Assembly: GCF_024171695.1 (NCBI RefSeq)
Contig: NZ_JAMTCF010000014.1
Location: 124,001-188,000, forward strand
DNA: 64,000 nucleotides
Origin: Actinosynnema pretiosum
GTDB lineage: Bacteria; Actinomycetota; Actinomycetes; Mycobacteriales; Pseudonocardiaceae
Reading direction: 5' to 3'
The translations under genes and the position numbers were made by a program. Positions 48,010 through 56,829 of this stretch are shown one piece after another (within the stretch, counting starts at the first letter, position 1; each line of letters starts with the position of its first letter). Below the pieces are notes generated by a model. The model had not been told where the DNA came from. It did not search any database and worked only from the letters and a program-made list of their open reading frames with translations.

Positions 48010-48900
48010 TCAGGCCGTGTGGAAACCGGCGGTGATCCGGTCCAGCAGCGGCGGCAGCGCATCTTCGCGTGCGGCGAATGAGTGGAGCCGGGTGAACAAC
48101 CGCGTGTAGTAGTCGATGTTGTCCGGGTCCCTGTCGATGGCGAACGCGGTGTAGCCGTCGAAGGTCACTGCCCGTGCGTCGATCACCTGGAAACCATGTG
48201 GCAGATGGGTGTCGGGGAGCACCACGTCCTCGGGGATCACTCCCAGATCGACCTCCGGCCGCCGTGCCAGTTCCCGCAAGTGCTCGATCTGCGCGGCCAT
48301 CAGCTCCGGCGGGCCCACCCGCCATCGCAACGCACTCTCGGTGAGCACGAACTCGCCCGCAGGCCCCTGCGGACCCTCGTGGCGGTCATGGGTCTCCTGC
48401 GGGTCTGCGGTGGAGTACACGGCACGGCGGTAGTCCTCCGTCTGGAGCGGGGCGGGGATGACGGCGTTGGCGAAATGGAGCCCGCGCGTTGCCTTCCGCT
48501 GCAGGGCCTTCAGGGCTTGATAGGCGCGGGAGGAGCCCAGATGCAACACCAGGCGTCTGTTTTTCGCTTCGCTGTCGAGCAGTCGGGCCAACTCCAGGAG
48601 GGCGGCGCGCCGCTCGGACGGGACGGTGGGCATCGCGTCGAGAAGCCTCTCGACGGTGGTGGGGGCAGGCAATAGGAGCCCTGCCTCGTACTTCGACACT
48701 GTGGACTGGGCAACGTCGAGAAGTCGGGCGAGTACGCGGGTGCTCAGCTTCGTGCCGCGCAACTCGCGCAGTCCGGCGGCCAAGTGCTGCTGGGCCAGTC
48801 GGGAATGCTGCAGCGGGGTCGTGTGCCCATGTCGCCATGGCGTGCACTCGGGCACGGCCCCGTCGGCGGGGGTGTGGGCGTCGGGGGTTCGTGCTGACAC
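48010..48900 (-). CDS. XRE-family regulator with DUF5753 domain
   Basis: The helix-turn-helix (LAAGLRELRGTKLSTRVLAR, LLDVAQSTVSKYEAGL) is at about residues 40-85 and is followed by a DUF5753 domain (FANAVIPAPLQTEDYRRAVY, GVIPEDVVLPDTHLPHGFQV). GTG 48900 is chosen because GGAGG lies 6 nt upstream; upstream starts would add a long polar leader. No DUF397 gene is present next to it, unlike the pair at 3034-4196. The length of 296 aa is normal. Confidence 0.82.
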   Translation of the reverse strand: MSARTPDAHTPADGAVPECTPWRHGHTTPLQHSRLAQQHLAAGLRELRGTKLSTRVLARLLDVAQSTVSKYEAGLLLPAPTTVERLLDAMPTVPSERRAALLELARLLDSEAKNRRLVLHLGSSRAYQALKALQRKATRGLHFANAVIPAPLQTEDYRRAVYSTADPQETHDRHEGPQGPAGEFVLTESALRWRVGPPELMAAQIEHLRELARRPEVDLGVIPEDVVLPDTHLPHGFQVIDARAVTFDGYTAFAIDRDPDNIDYYTRLFTRLHSFAAREDALPPLLDRITAGFHTA

Positions 48901-49121
48901 GGTTGTCCTCCGGGAGCATGGAAGGGGGGTGGACGTGGCGAGGGCTGATGTCGTGCGCGTAAGCACCCGAGGGGATCTCCGTCCGGCACGAGGCGAGGGA
49001 TCTACCGGGTCATGTCGTGCTCTTGCGATCTACTGACGGCGACGGGCACGGCAGGCCGGGATGTCTCGCTCCGCCGGTGTCGCGGCATCGCATGGCGGTG
49101 GCGGTAGCGGTGGCCCAGCGC

Positions 49122-50021
49122 TCATCGAGCAGTTCCGGGCCGGGCGGCCGGGCTTCGGTGGACGCGGGTTCTGTGGAGCGCCCCGGCTGCGGCCAGTGAC
49201 TTCTCGGCCCGTTCCAGCAGGCCACGCCCGGCTGTCGCGGTGCCGCCAGACCGGCTTGGGCCTGCAGCAGCCGCACCCGCTCCAGAGGTCCGTCCCACAT
49301 CCGCACCGGTCCGTGGGCGCGGACGAACGCGGTGGCGGCGGTGGTCGCGTCGCCCAGGAGGGTATGGGGGCGGCCGAGGTCGGTCAGCACTTGGCCCAGG
49401 ACACGGGGTGCGGGGTCGCAGTCCTGTTCCAGTGCGGCCAGTGCCCGTTCCAGCCATGCCATCGCCAGCCGGGTGGTGGGCGGCGTCCAGGTGCGTCGCG
49501 CCCAGGGCGGCGGGCGCCAGGGTGGCCCGGTGGCGGGCGTCGAGGTGCTCGTAGAGGGCGAGCGCGGTCAGGATCTCGCGCGTCGCGTCGTCATGCTGGC
49601 CGCAGGCCCTGAACAGCTCGCCGCCGCTCAGGCGCGCGTCGGCATCGCCGAGCCGGTCGCCGCAGGCAACGTAGAGGATCTGGCTGCAGTCCAGCGCACG
49701 CCGCGCCTGCTCGTGCTCGCCTATCGCGGTCAGGACGGTCCCGGTCTGTAGGGGCATCGTCGCCTGCGCGGCCTGCTCGCCCATCCTCGCCAGTTCCAAG
49801 GACGTCCTGTAGTGGTGGCGGTGAGGCCACAGCGAGGTCAGGCAGTCCACCAGGTGCAACAGACTCCGGTGCTGGACGTGGCAGTCAAGCAGTCGGACGT
49901 GGCCGACAGTGCTGTCCAGGTTGCGCTCCAGCCACGCCAACGCCTGGGTCGACGTGGGCAAGAGCCGCGCGGTGGCGTCGACATGCAGTGTCGATCGCGG
50001 AATCCGGCGGTGAGAAGGCAT
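49122..50021 (-). pseudogene. Decayed TPR half of a STAND regulator with two compensating frameshifts
   Basis: The frame opening at ATG 50021 reads STQALAWLERNLDSTVGHVR, LLDCHVQHRSLLHLVDCLTS and ARRALDCSQILYVACGDRLG, the linker and TPR part typical of AfsR-like STAND proteins. Near 49480 the coding signal moves by one nucleotide to another frame (MAWLERALAALEQDCDPAPR, VLGQVLTDLGRPHTLLGDAT). Near 49245 it returns to the first frame (GLLERAEKSLAAAGALHRT) and stops at 49122. Two indels about 230 nt apart explain this. The preceding gene supplies an N-terminal piece, but the NB-ARC core is missing. Confidence 0.65.
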
Positions 50022-50029
50022 CACGGGTT

Positions 50030-50437
50030 TCAGGCGCCTCTGTCGGGGTGCCGGTGGGACAGGGGACCGCCAAGGTTGATGGAGCCGATGGTTCCGCCCT
50101 GGATGACCTGGCCGGTCACATCTCCCTGGACCGAGTTGACGACCCTGTCGGGGCGAGCGCTCACGTCCTCGGGCCGGGTCGGCGTGACAGGCTGAGGAGC
50201 CAGCAGCGCTTCGGGTGTGTCCTCGGGCGGCGATGACGTGACGGGCTGCGGAACCGGTGGTGCCTCGGGTGCGGCGTTGGATCTGCCCAATGCCCACCGG
50301 AGCAGCAGCACCGAAGGGGTGAGCGTGCCGGCGATCCAACTTGTCGCTTCTGCCACACCACGCGCAGCCGTAGCAGACTCGGGCAGCCCGATCACGACGG
50401 CGATCCCGATCGCAGTGACTACGGCCAAGGCCGCCAC
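50030..50437 (-). CDS. Membrane-anchored N-terminal piece of a STAND-type protein (135 aa)
   Basis: It has two hydrophobic stretches near the N-terminus (AVVTAIGIAVVIGLPE; AEATSWIAGTLTPSVLLLRWA), a proline-rich linker, and a C-terminal NSVQGDVTGQVIQGGTIGSI motif. That last pattern often directly precedes the NB-ARC domain in actinobacterial STAND proteins. Here it stops after a few more residues. The downstream gene contains the TPR half only. The pair thus looks like a STAND gene that lost its ATPase core. GTG 50437 is the only in-frame start. Confidence 0.55.
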   Translation of the reverse strand: MAALAVVTAIGIAVVIGLPESATAARGVAEATSWIAGTLTPSVLLLRWALGRSNAAPEAPPVPQPVTSSPPEDTPEALLAPQPVTPTRPEDVSARPDRVVNSVQGDVTGQVIQGGTIGSINLGGPLSHRHPDRGA

Positions 50438-50527
50438 CGCACGCCTGGCCCCTGCTGATCCACTGCTTCTTCGTGTGCTTCATGATCGTTTTCTCCTCGC
50501 TCGACGAGCGGTTCGTGGAGGTGGCCA

Positions 50528-51724
50528 TCAGGACAGGCGCCTGGCGCGCCACGTCGCCAGCAGGGCGGTCATGCCTGGGCAGGCGGCGTCGATCGCGCGC
50601 GGGTCGTCGGCGGTGACGCCGTCCACGCGCAGCCCCAGCACCCGCACGGCCATCGCCAGGTCCGCGTTCCCGGCGACCGGCATGACCGCAGGGGTCGAGG
50701 CGCCGGGATTGATCTGCAGCTAGCCCCACCCTGATCTCACCGGCATCCGCAGCGTGTACAACGCGGCGGCGACCGGCCTGACCAGCTCGTTGGACAGCAC
50801 CAGGTGCAACGGGATCCTCGCCCAGGGGCCCAGTGCCACCGCCACCAGCGGCGCGAGGGCCGGGTACGATCGCAGTTCCAGTACTCCACCGAACAACGCG
50901 CCGGCGGCGGGTCCGGTGACGGTGGTCTCTCGTTCGCCGATGCGTACCTGCGCGCCCAGCACGTCCAGGATCTGGGGGAACGCCAGGCCCTCCTCGGGGC
51001 TGAAGCAGTCCAGGCCCGGCACGACTACGCCGCCGGTGATCACGGCGGCGGCGAACAGCGCCGCCGCAGTCGACGGGTCGGGGGACAGGGTATAGCCGCC
51101 GGGGTCCACGCGCAGCCGCTCCCCATCACCCATCGGATCGCAGGCCACCCGCGCGCCCCACTCGCGCATCAACCGCAGGGCTCTCTCACACGTCAAGGGT
51201 TTTTCCAGGCGCAGCTCCAACCCCCGCGGGGTGAGCGGGCCGGTCAGCAGTAGCGCGGCGAGCGCTCTGCGGTCCACGTGCGCGGGCGGGGACACCGAGT
51301 CGCCACGCAGGCCGTGGGCGACCATGCCGTAGGGCGGGGTGATGTCGCCGAGCTGTATGCCCCGGTAGTCCAGCTTACGCAGCAGCACCGCCGGTGCCTG
51401 GGCGTCGGCGGTGTCGAGGTCGTCTGGCGCGTGGCGGGTGCCCGCCGCGATGTCGGCCAGCACCGGCAGCAGCAGCGCGCTCGTGCCGTCGGCGCCCGGC
51501 TCCCGACGTCCTGCGGGCGGGCCCTCGGGGGTGCCCTGCAGGGTGCACTCCCCCGGTTCCTCCCGTCTCAGTCGGTAGTCCAGCGCGGTCAGCGCGGCGA
51601 GGTGGGCGTCGACGGCCGGGGTGTCGGGCAGGCCGCGCAGCGTGGTGGTGCCGTGCGCGGCGGCGGTCACCATCAGGGCCTGCACCGCCATGTCCTGCGG
51701 GCCTGGGATGTGCACAACGCTCAC
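50528..51724 (-). pseudogene. EPSP-synthase-like gene interrupted by in-frame TAG
   Basis: The frame from GTG 51724 encodes an AroA/MurA-type protein (VVHIPGPQDMAVQALMVTAA, DGTSALLLPVLADIA, LELRLEKPLTCERALRLMRE, LAPLVAVALGPW). After RMPVRSGWG a TAG (50720-50722) interrupts. The same frame continues LQINPGASTPAVMPVAGNAD, LAMAVRVLGLRVDGVTADDP, IDAACPGMTALLATW to TGA at 50528-50530, which is the conserved C-terminal EPSP synthase segment. The N-terminal G-x-K-S substrate loop is altered (GPQD), so the enzyme was already divergent. The start overlaps the HAD gene stop (GTGA). Confidence 0.7.
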
Positions 51725-52482
51725 GCGTGGCCTCCGGGCAGCAGCAGGGAGCGCTGCCCGTGCGCTGCCGGGACGGTGATCCGCCCCAGCAGCGCGGCCA
51801 GCGCGGCTGGTTGCTCCACCAGCCAGCGGGGCTGCTCGGCGGCCAGGTCCCGTCGGGTGCCCGCGCCCCAGATGCAGGCGATCGTGTCGATCCCGGCCGC
51901 GCGGGCGGAGCGCAGGTCGGTGGTGGAGTCGCCGATCATCACCGCCCGGTCCGGCGCGATCCCCAACCGTGCGCACGCGGCGAGCAGCATGTCAGGGCCG
52001 GGCTTCTGGGCCGTCTCGGAGGGGGTGAGCAGTACGTCCACCCACGGGGCGAGCCCGGTGGCCTGCAGCGCCATCCGTGATCGGCGCCGGTCCTTGTTGG
52101 TGACCACCGCCACCGGCAGACCGCGCTCGTGCTGGGCACGCAGCACGACCTCCATGCCGCGAAACGTAACGGCCGCACCCTGGACGATGAGCCGTGTCAT
52201 GGCCTGGACATAGGGGGGTTGCAGCTCGGGTGGCAGGTCCAGTAGGCGCAGGATCCGCAGCAGGGCGATTCCGGACAGCGCGCGGAACCGCTCCACCGGC
52301 GGCGTGCCCGGCAGGTCGAGCTCGTCGAGCGCCTCCTGCACGGCGGGGCCGGTGACCCGGCCGTCGTCGATCAGCGTGCCGTCCAGGTCGAACAGCAGCA
52401 CAGCCTTGGCGCTGGCTGCGGTCGTCAGGGGGAGCTTGGGACGGCAGGGGTGGGGACAGATGAAGGGCGGGTCCACGGGCAT
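51721..52482 (-). CDS. HAD-superfamily phosphatase
   Basis: The three HAD motifs are present: FDLDGT (Asp32, Asp34), VVTNKD (motif II) and KPGPDMLLAACARLG with MIGDSTTD (motifs III and IV). The helical cap (ERFRALSGIALLRILRLLDL) matches phosphoglycolate phosphatase-like enzymes. AAGGA precedes ATG 52482. The stop overlaps the EPSP-synthase-like gene, implying a shared small-molecule pathway in which one step makes an enolpyruvyl ether or a phosphate is removed. The substrate is unknown. Confidence 0.85.
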   Translation of the reverse strand: MPVDPPFICPHPCRPKLPLTTAASAKAVLLFDLDGTLIDDGRVTGPAVQEALDELDLPGTPPVERFRALSGIALLRILRLLDLPPELQPPYVQAMTRLIVQGAAVTFRGMEVVLRAQHERGLPVAVVTNKDRRRSRMALQATGLAPWVDVLLTPSETAQKPGPDMLLAACARLGIAPDRAVMIGDSTTDLRSARAAGIDTIACIWGAGTRRDLAAEQPRWLVEQPAALAALLGRITVPAAHGQRSLLLPGGHA

Positions 52483-52626
52483 GTCTGGGTTCCTTGCGGT
52501 AGCAGGGAAGACATCAATCCGGCAAGCAGGGAGGGCGAGAGATGAGACGACCCGCCGGAGAGCGCGTTGTCGCGTGATCTCCGGCGGGCCCCCGGTTCAT
52601 CAGCCGGGTCGCGGCGGGTTCTGCCC

Positions 52627-53592
52627 CTACCCGCGGTGGTCGGTGGTCAGGATCGGTGCCCAGGGCGAGTCGACGGGCCCGCCCTGGGCGGGGGCGAGCG
52701 GCACGAGCGGGAGCTGGCCGCGCATCACCCGGTAGGCCCACTCCCGGTAGGCGGGGGCGGAGGTGTAGACGGCGGGCCCGTCACCGCAGTAGGCACCGGT
52801 GTTGCGGCTGGCGACCCCGGCGAACTGCCAACGGCCGTTAGCGCGCACGAGCGCCGGGCCGCCGGAGTCGCCACTGCAGGGTCCGGCGACGTCCCAGGGG
52901 TTGTCCAGGCACAGCTCGGCGGTGGTGATGCCCACCGCGGCGCAACTGACGGGGGCGAGCACGCGGGTGTCGAGCTCCTGCAGGTGGATCGGCGGGGTAC
53001 CGGAACCGTTGGGGGCGGTCAGGCCCCAGCCAAGCAGCCTAATGGGCGCCCCCAGCCGGGCGGGCGGCCCGGCCAGTTCCATCGGCTGGAGCTCGAGCTG
53101 CCGGTCGAGCCGGACCAGCGCCCAGTCTCCCACATCGCCGGGACCCGCGCCCCACGCCCAGCCGGGGTGCACGACGATGTTCCGCACCCCGGCCGGGGTG
53201 CCTGCGGTGCGGTCGATCGCGCCGAGCGAGAGGTGGAATCGCTTGTCCCGCACGGGGGTGCCCGCCGGGGTCAGCCAGGACCGGTTGGCGGCGGCGGTGG
53301 GCTCGGTGGGCGGGTCGGTGACGCAGTGCGCCGCCGTCACCGCCCAGCCGCGCTCGATCAGCGTCACGCCGCAGGTGTGCACGCCCCGCCGGTCGGCGGT
53401 GGGCACGTCGAACATCAGGCTACCCACGGCCGGGTAGACCTCGCTGGCGCGGCGGCCGCCGACGATCAGAGCGCCCATGTCGGGCTCGCCCTGTGCAGCG
53501 GCGACAGCCGTCGGGGACGCGGTCGCCGCGACCAGCGTCAGCAGCGCCGCCGACAGCGCACGACCGGTCCTGTGGTGAAGGATTCGTCTCAA
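52627..53592 (-). CDS. Secreted trypsin-like serine protease (S1), TTG start
   Basis: A signal peptide (ALSAALLTLVAATASPTAVA) precedes ALIVGG. The triad is His89 (WAVTAAHCV), Asp156 (VGDWALVRL) and Ser243 (CSGDSGGPAL), all intact. The S1-pocket position is not aspartate, so it is not a strict trypsin. TTG 53592 (GGACGGAAAAC upstream) is the only start that includes the signal peptide. The paralog at 30494 has the same architecture and start codon but a replaced oxyanion glycine. Confidence 0.88.
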   Translation of the reverse strand: MRRILHHRTGRALSAALLTLVAATASPTAVAAAQGEPDMGALIVGGRRASEVYPAVGSLMFDVPTADRRGVHTCGVTLIERGWAVTAAHCVTDPPTEPTAAANRSWLTPAGTPVRDKRFHLSLGAIDRTAGTPAGVRNIVVHPGWAWGAGPGDVGDWALVRLDRQLELQPMELAGPPARLGAPIRLLGWGLTAPNGSGTPPIHLQELDTRVLAPVSCAAVGITTAELCLDNPWDVAGPCSGDSGGPALVRANGRWQFAGVASRNTGAYCGDGPAVYTSAPAYREWAYRVMRGQLPLVPLAPAQGGPVDSPWAPILTTDHRG

Positions 53593-53734
53593 CAGTTTTC
53601 CGTCCGTAATGGATTTACAAGTGCCGTGTCCCGGTGGGATCGGCGGTCAGGGAAGCCACGAGGCGAACGGGCGAGAGAGCGCCACGAGCGCGGCGTGACA
53701 GGGCTTCGGGACGAGGCCGCCGCGGGCTCTTGGC

Positions 53735-53990
53735 TCAGGATCCGGGTGGGGACGGCGCCTGCCCGTCCGGGCGGTACGGCAACCCGTTCTTCTTGGGGCC
53801 GGTGTGCCCGCCCTGCCGTCGAAGCTGCACGCCCGACTCGGTGAGCAGCCGGTGTATGAACCTGCAGGAGCGGCCGATCGAGGACGCCAAAGCACGGACA
53901 CTGGCCCCCCTCCTCGTACCTTTTCCTCATGGCTGTGGCGAGCTCGTGCCGTTCACCGCCCGTGCCCCGTCGACCTGTCCTGATCTTCAT
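53735..53990 (-). pseudogene. Small helix-turn-helix protein gene with a frameshift at a G run
   Basis: ATG 53990 (GAGGAACCG upstream) starts MKIRTGRRGTGGERHELATA, MRKRYEEG. In a family of small actinomycete helix-turn-helix proteins this continues GASVRALASSIGRSCRFIHR, LLTESGVQLRRQGGHTGPKK, NGLPYRPDGQAPSPPGS, and that text is found one nucleotide out of frame, ending at TGA 53735-53737. The shift coincides with a run of six G on the minus strand (plus-strand C at 53905-53910). With five G the gene would be open. It may be a phase-variable tract, true decay or an assembly error. Confidence 0.7.
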
Positions 53991-54365
53991 CGGTTCCTCG
54001 ATCTCTCGGGGCGGGGTTGTGCCGTCGTGTCGTGCCGGATGGAGGCGGAACCCCCTGCTATGCCCGAAACCCCGCCCGGTCAGACGGAAAGCTCCTCCAC
54101 AGGCCGGTCGAGTTCGGCGAGCAGCGCACGTAACTCCTCGCGGTAACGGGCTGCTCACCGCCCGGACGGTGATCACGCCTGACAGCGCGCCCACCGTCGC
54201 CGAGTACGACGACCGCCCATACCCCCAAATACCGTCATCACCCGAAAGGGGTACGTATATACATGCCAAACCGCGTATATCCGTATATCGCGTCCGCACA
54301 AATGCGGCTACGTCACAGCGTTGGACCAGTAGGGTGATGCTCTCCGTACGTCACGAGAGCGCAGG
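53991..54365. other. Intergenic region with three CGTATAT boxes
   Basis: No gene is supported here. Near the right end CGTATAT occurs at 54254-54260, 54274-54280 and 54282-54288 in an AT-rich patch unlike the surroundings. It lies about 80-110 nt before the XRE-TPR gene, so it probably includes that gene's promoter and operator. Confidence 0.5.
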
Positions 54366-55748
54366 ATGCACACGCCACCGCTGCCCGAAGATTTCTGGAC
54401 CACCCCGAAGATCCGTGTCTCCCTCTTGCGCGGCAACCCCGCCCCGACGCTGCGCGCAGCCCGCAAGGCACTGGGCTGGAGGCAGAAACACATGGCCGAG
54501 CAGCTGGGAATAGGCCAGGGCACGCTTTCCCACGTCGAGACCGGTGCGCGCCAACTGCCCGCAGAGTCCGCACAGTCCGTGCTGGACCGGATGATCCGGA
54601 TACTCGCGATACCCGCCGACCTCGCCGAAGGACTGCTCCGCCTGGGTACCGTGCAAAGCGGCGGACCTGCTGCCCCAGCGGAGGAGGACGAAAGCGTGGA
54701 CCGCAGAAGCATGCTGCACCTGGGCGTGATGGCAGTGCTGCCCGCAGGCATTCCGACTGAGCACGAGCAGCGCCTCGCAGTACCCCACCACCGTGTCCGC
54801 ACCGTGGGCACTGACGAGGTGCAGGCTGTCGAGCGAATTACCGCAGTGCTGCGTCACATGGCGTTCCGGGCCGGCGGCGGAAACATGGCCCACGACGCGT
54901 ATGCCCACTACGCGCTCGCCCGAGGCAGGCTGGCCCTGCCTGCATCCCCTAAGGCGCATGACCGCCTGCGCCTGGCCGTCGCCGCCGCAGCGCACACCGC
55001 CGCCTGGGCCGCCTACGACGCCGCCGACTACCCGACCGCCCGCACCCTGTGGGCCGACGCCGAGGAGCTGGTGCGTGGCGTGCACCACCCGCGCGGCGCG
55101 GACCTGGCCGTCACCATCGCCGTGGGCCGCGCCCACGAAGCCCTACACCAGAACGATCCCGGACAAGCACTGGTCCTGGTCGAGACCGCAGCCCACGAGA
55201 CCCGACAGGTCAGCACCGAGGCCACCCTGGCCCACCTGGCCGCCCACCGCGCCTGGTGCCATGCAGCCCTCGGCAATGCCGACGCCGTCGACCGCGCCTG
55301 GGAGCAGGCCCTACGCCACCTCGACGCCGGTGAACCCGACGAGTGGACCCGGCATCTCGACACCGCCGAGATCGCCGGGATGACAGGGCACTGCCACCTA
55401 CTGCTCTCCCGTCAGACCTCCGGCCTGCCCCGCCGGGACCGCCTGCACCACGCGAACACCGCCCGCCTGCACCTGGGCCGAGCCGTCGACGCCTACCCCG
55501 ACGCCTACGGCCGGGCCCGCACCGTCAACAGCCTGGGCCTGACCGAAGCCCAACTGCACTGCGGCGACCCCGCCGCCATCGAGACCGGCCTCACCGCCAC
55601 GGCCGCAGTCCTAGAGCTCGGAGCACCCCGCGTGCGCCGACGCCTGCACGACCTGCGCGCTGCCACCACCGGACGCACCGCGGTACCCCACATCGCCTAC
55701 CTGCGCCTCCGACTGGACACCGCGCTGACGACCACCGTCCCGCAGTGA
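54366..55748 (+). CDS. XRE-TPR regulator coupled to a kinase-like gene
   Basis: A clear XRE domain covers residues about 28-85 (TLRAARKALGWRQKHMAEQL, GIGQGTLSHVETGAR). VDRRSMLHLGVMAVLPAG follows and then a helical-repeat region (AAAAHTAAWAAYDAADYPTA, RTLWADAEELVRG, HEALHQNDPGQALVLVE). The length of 460 aa is usual. Its TGA overlaps the GTG of the APH-like kinase gene, so they are co-translated, as nearly so in the pair at 33230-35484. AT-rich CGTATAT boxes stand upstream. Confidence 0.85.
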   Translation: MHTPPLPEDFWTTPKIRVSLLRGNPAPTLRAARKALGWRQKHMAEQLGIGQGTLSHVETGARQLPAESAQSVLDRMIRILAIPADLAEGLLRLGTVQSGGPAAPAEEDESVDRRSMLHLGVMAVLPAGIPTEHEQRLAVPHHRVRTVGTDEVQAVERITAVLRHMAFRAGGGNMAHDAYAHYALARGRLALPASPKAHDRLRLAVAAAAHTAAWAAYDAADYPTARTLWADAEELVRGVHHPRGADLAVTIAVGRAHEALHQNDPGQALVLVETAAHETRQVSTEATLAHLAAHRAWCHAALGNADAVDRAWEQALRHLDAGEPDEWTRHLDTAEIAGMTGHCHLLLSRQTSGLPRRDRLHHANTARLHLGRAVDAYPDAYGRARTVNSLGLTEAQLHCGDPAAIETGLTATAAVLELGAPRVRRRLHDLRAATTGRTAVPHIAYLRLRLDTALTTTVPQ

Positions 55749-56671
55749 GCGGACCGACGTCGACAACAGACGCGACACTCCCCGGCCCCACGCACCTGCG
55801 ACTGCTGGGCGAACACCTCGGGATCGACATTGGAGGCGCTCGTCTGCTGCACCGCCGCTCCAACGCCGTTTGGCACCTACCCGCCGTCGACGCGGTCGCA
55901 CGCCTGGCACCGGACACTCCCACCCGCCGCGAACGCGCCCATACCGCCGTGGAACTCTCCCGCTGGCTCGCCACCCAGAAACCACCGATCGCACTGCCCC
56001 CGCTGAAGTCGCTCGCACCCGCCCCTGTCCTCGTCCCAGGCGCCGTGGTCACGCTCTGGCCCTACCGACCCCCGCTCGGCGAGCCGGGACCGGAACAGGT
56101 GGCGGCCGTGCTGCGCAGGCTGCACTCCCTACCAGCCCCGCCCAGCACGATCCCGGTGCCCTCCTACCGACCGCTGCACCGCCTGGACGAGGCGCTGGCC
56201 GTCGACGCCGCACGCAAGCACCCGGTGCTCACCCCCCAGGACACGCGATGGCTGATCGAGCAGGCCCGGCTGCTTCGGAACGAACTGGAAGAGCTCCCGC
56301 GCACAGACCACGCCCTGGTCCACGGTGACGCCCACCCCGAGAACCTGCTGCCCACCGGGCACGGGTGGCTGCTCATCGACTGGGACGGCGCCTGCCTCGG
56401 CCCCCGCGTGCTGGACCTGCTCCCCACCGGATTCCCCGGCCGATTCGCACGCCCCGACGCAAGCGACCGCCGGTTGTTCTGGGGCGCCTACGGCCCGAGC
56501 ACGCACCACGAGCAGGAAGTGCGAGTGCTGCAGGCCATCGGGGAACTGCACTCACTGGGCGCGTATCTGCGGCTGGCCGCCGACAGCCCTGCCCACGCCG
56601 ACCAGCTACAACTGCGGATTCGTTCACTGGTCAACGACGACCCGACCGCGCTGTGGCGGCCCGTGCGCTGA
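55745..56671 (+). CDS. Aminoglycoside phosphotransferase (APH)-fold kinase
   Basis: The catalytic loop HGDAHPENLL (His193, Asp195) and metal site LIDWDGACLGPRVLDLLP are intact. The N-terminal lobe resembles that of the kinase at 34555 (RRSNAVWHLPAVDAVARLAP, then TRRERAHTAVELSRWLA). GTG 55745 overlaps the regulator stop. Both kinases place a short N-lobe and a HGDAxxxNLL/DWD core behind an XRE-TPR regulator, so a shared signalling or self-protection function is possible. The substrate is unknown and resistance is not implied. Confidence 0.87.
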   Translation: MSGPTSTTDATLPGPTHLRLLGEHLGIDIGGARLLHRRSNAVWHLPAVDAVARLAPDTPTRRERAHTAVELSRWLATQKPPIALPPLKSLAPAPVLVPGAVVTLWPYRPPLGEPGPEQVAAVLRRLHSLPAPPSTIPVPSYRPLHRLDEALAVDAARKHPVLTPQDTRWLIEQARLLRNELEELPRTDHALVHGDAHPENLLPTGHGWLLIDWDGACLGPRVLDLLPTGFPGRFARPDASDRRLFWGAYGPSTHHEQEVRVLQAIGELHSLGAYLRLAADSPAHADQLQLRIRSLVNDDPTALWRPVR

Positions 56672-56829
56672 ACCGACCGGGCACATAGACAAGCCGGGCT
56701 GCTGCTCCATTCGTGCGTACCGGCCATAGTGGCGAACTGATTGACCTGCTGTGATCCGCTAGCCTGCTGATTCCATGATTCCCCCGACGAGGCTCTAAGC
56801 CTGCGTCCCGACGATCGGACAGCACGCAC

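Noticed and set aside
34555..56671. Calling the two APH-fold kinases aminoglycoside resistance genes
   Set aside because: Only generic kinase motifs are seen. This fold covers many substrates and the context points to regulation.
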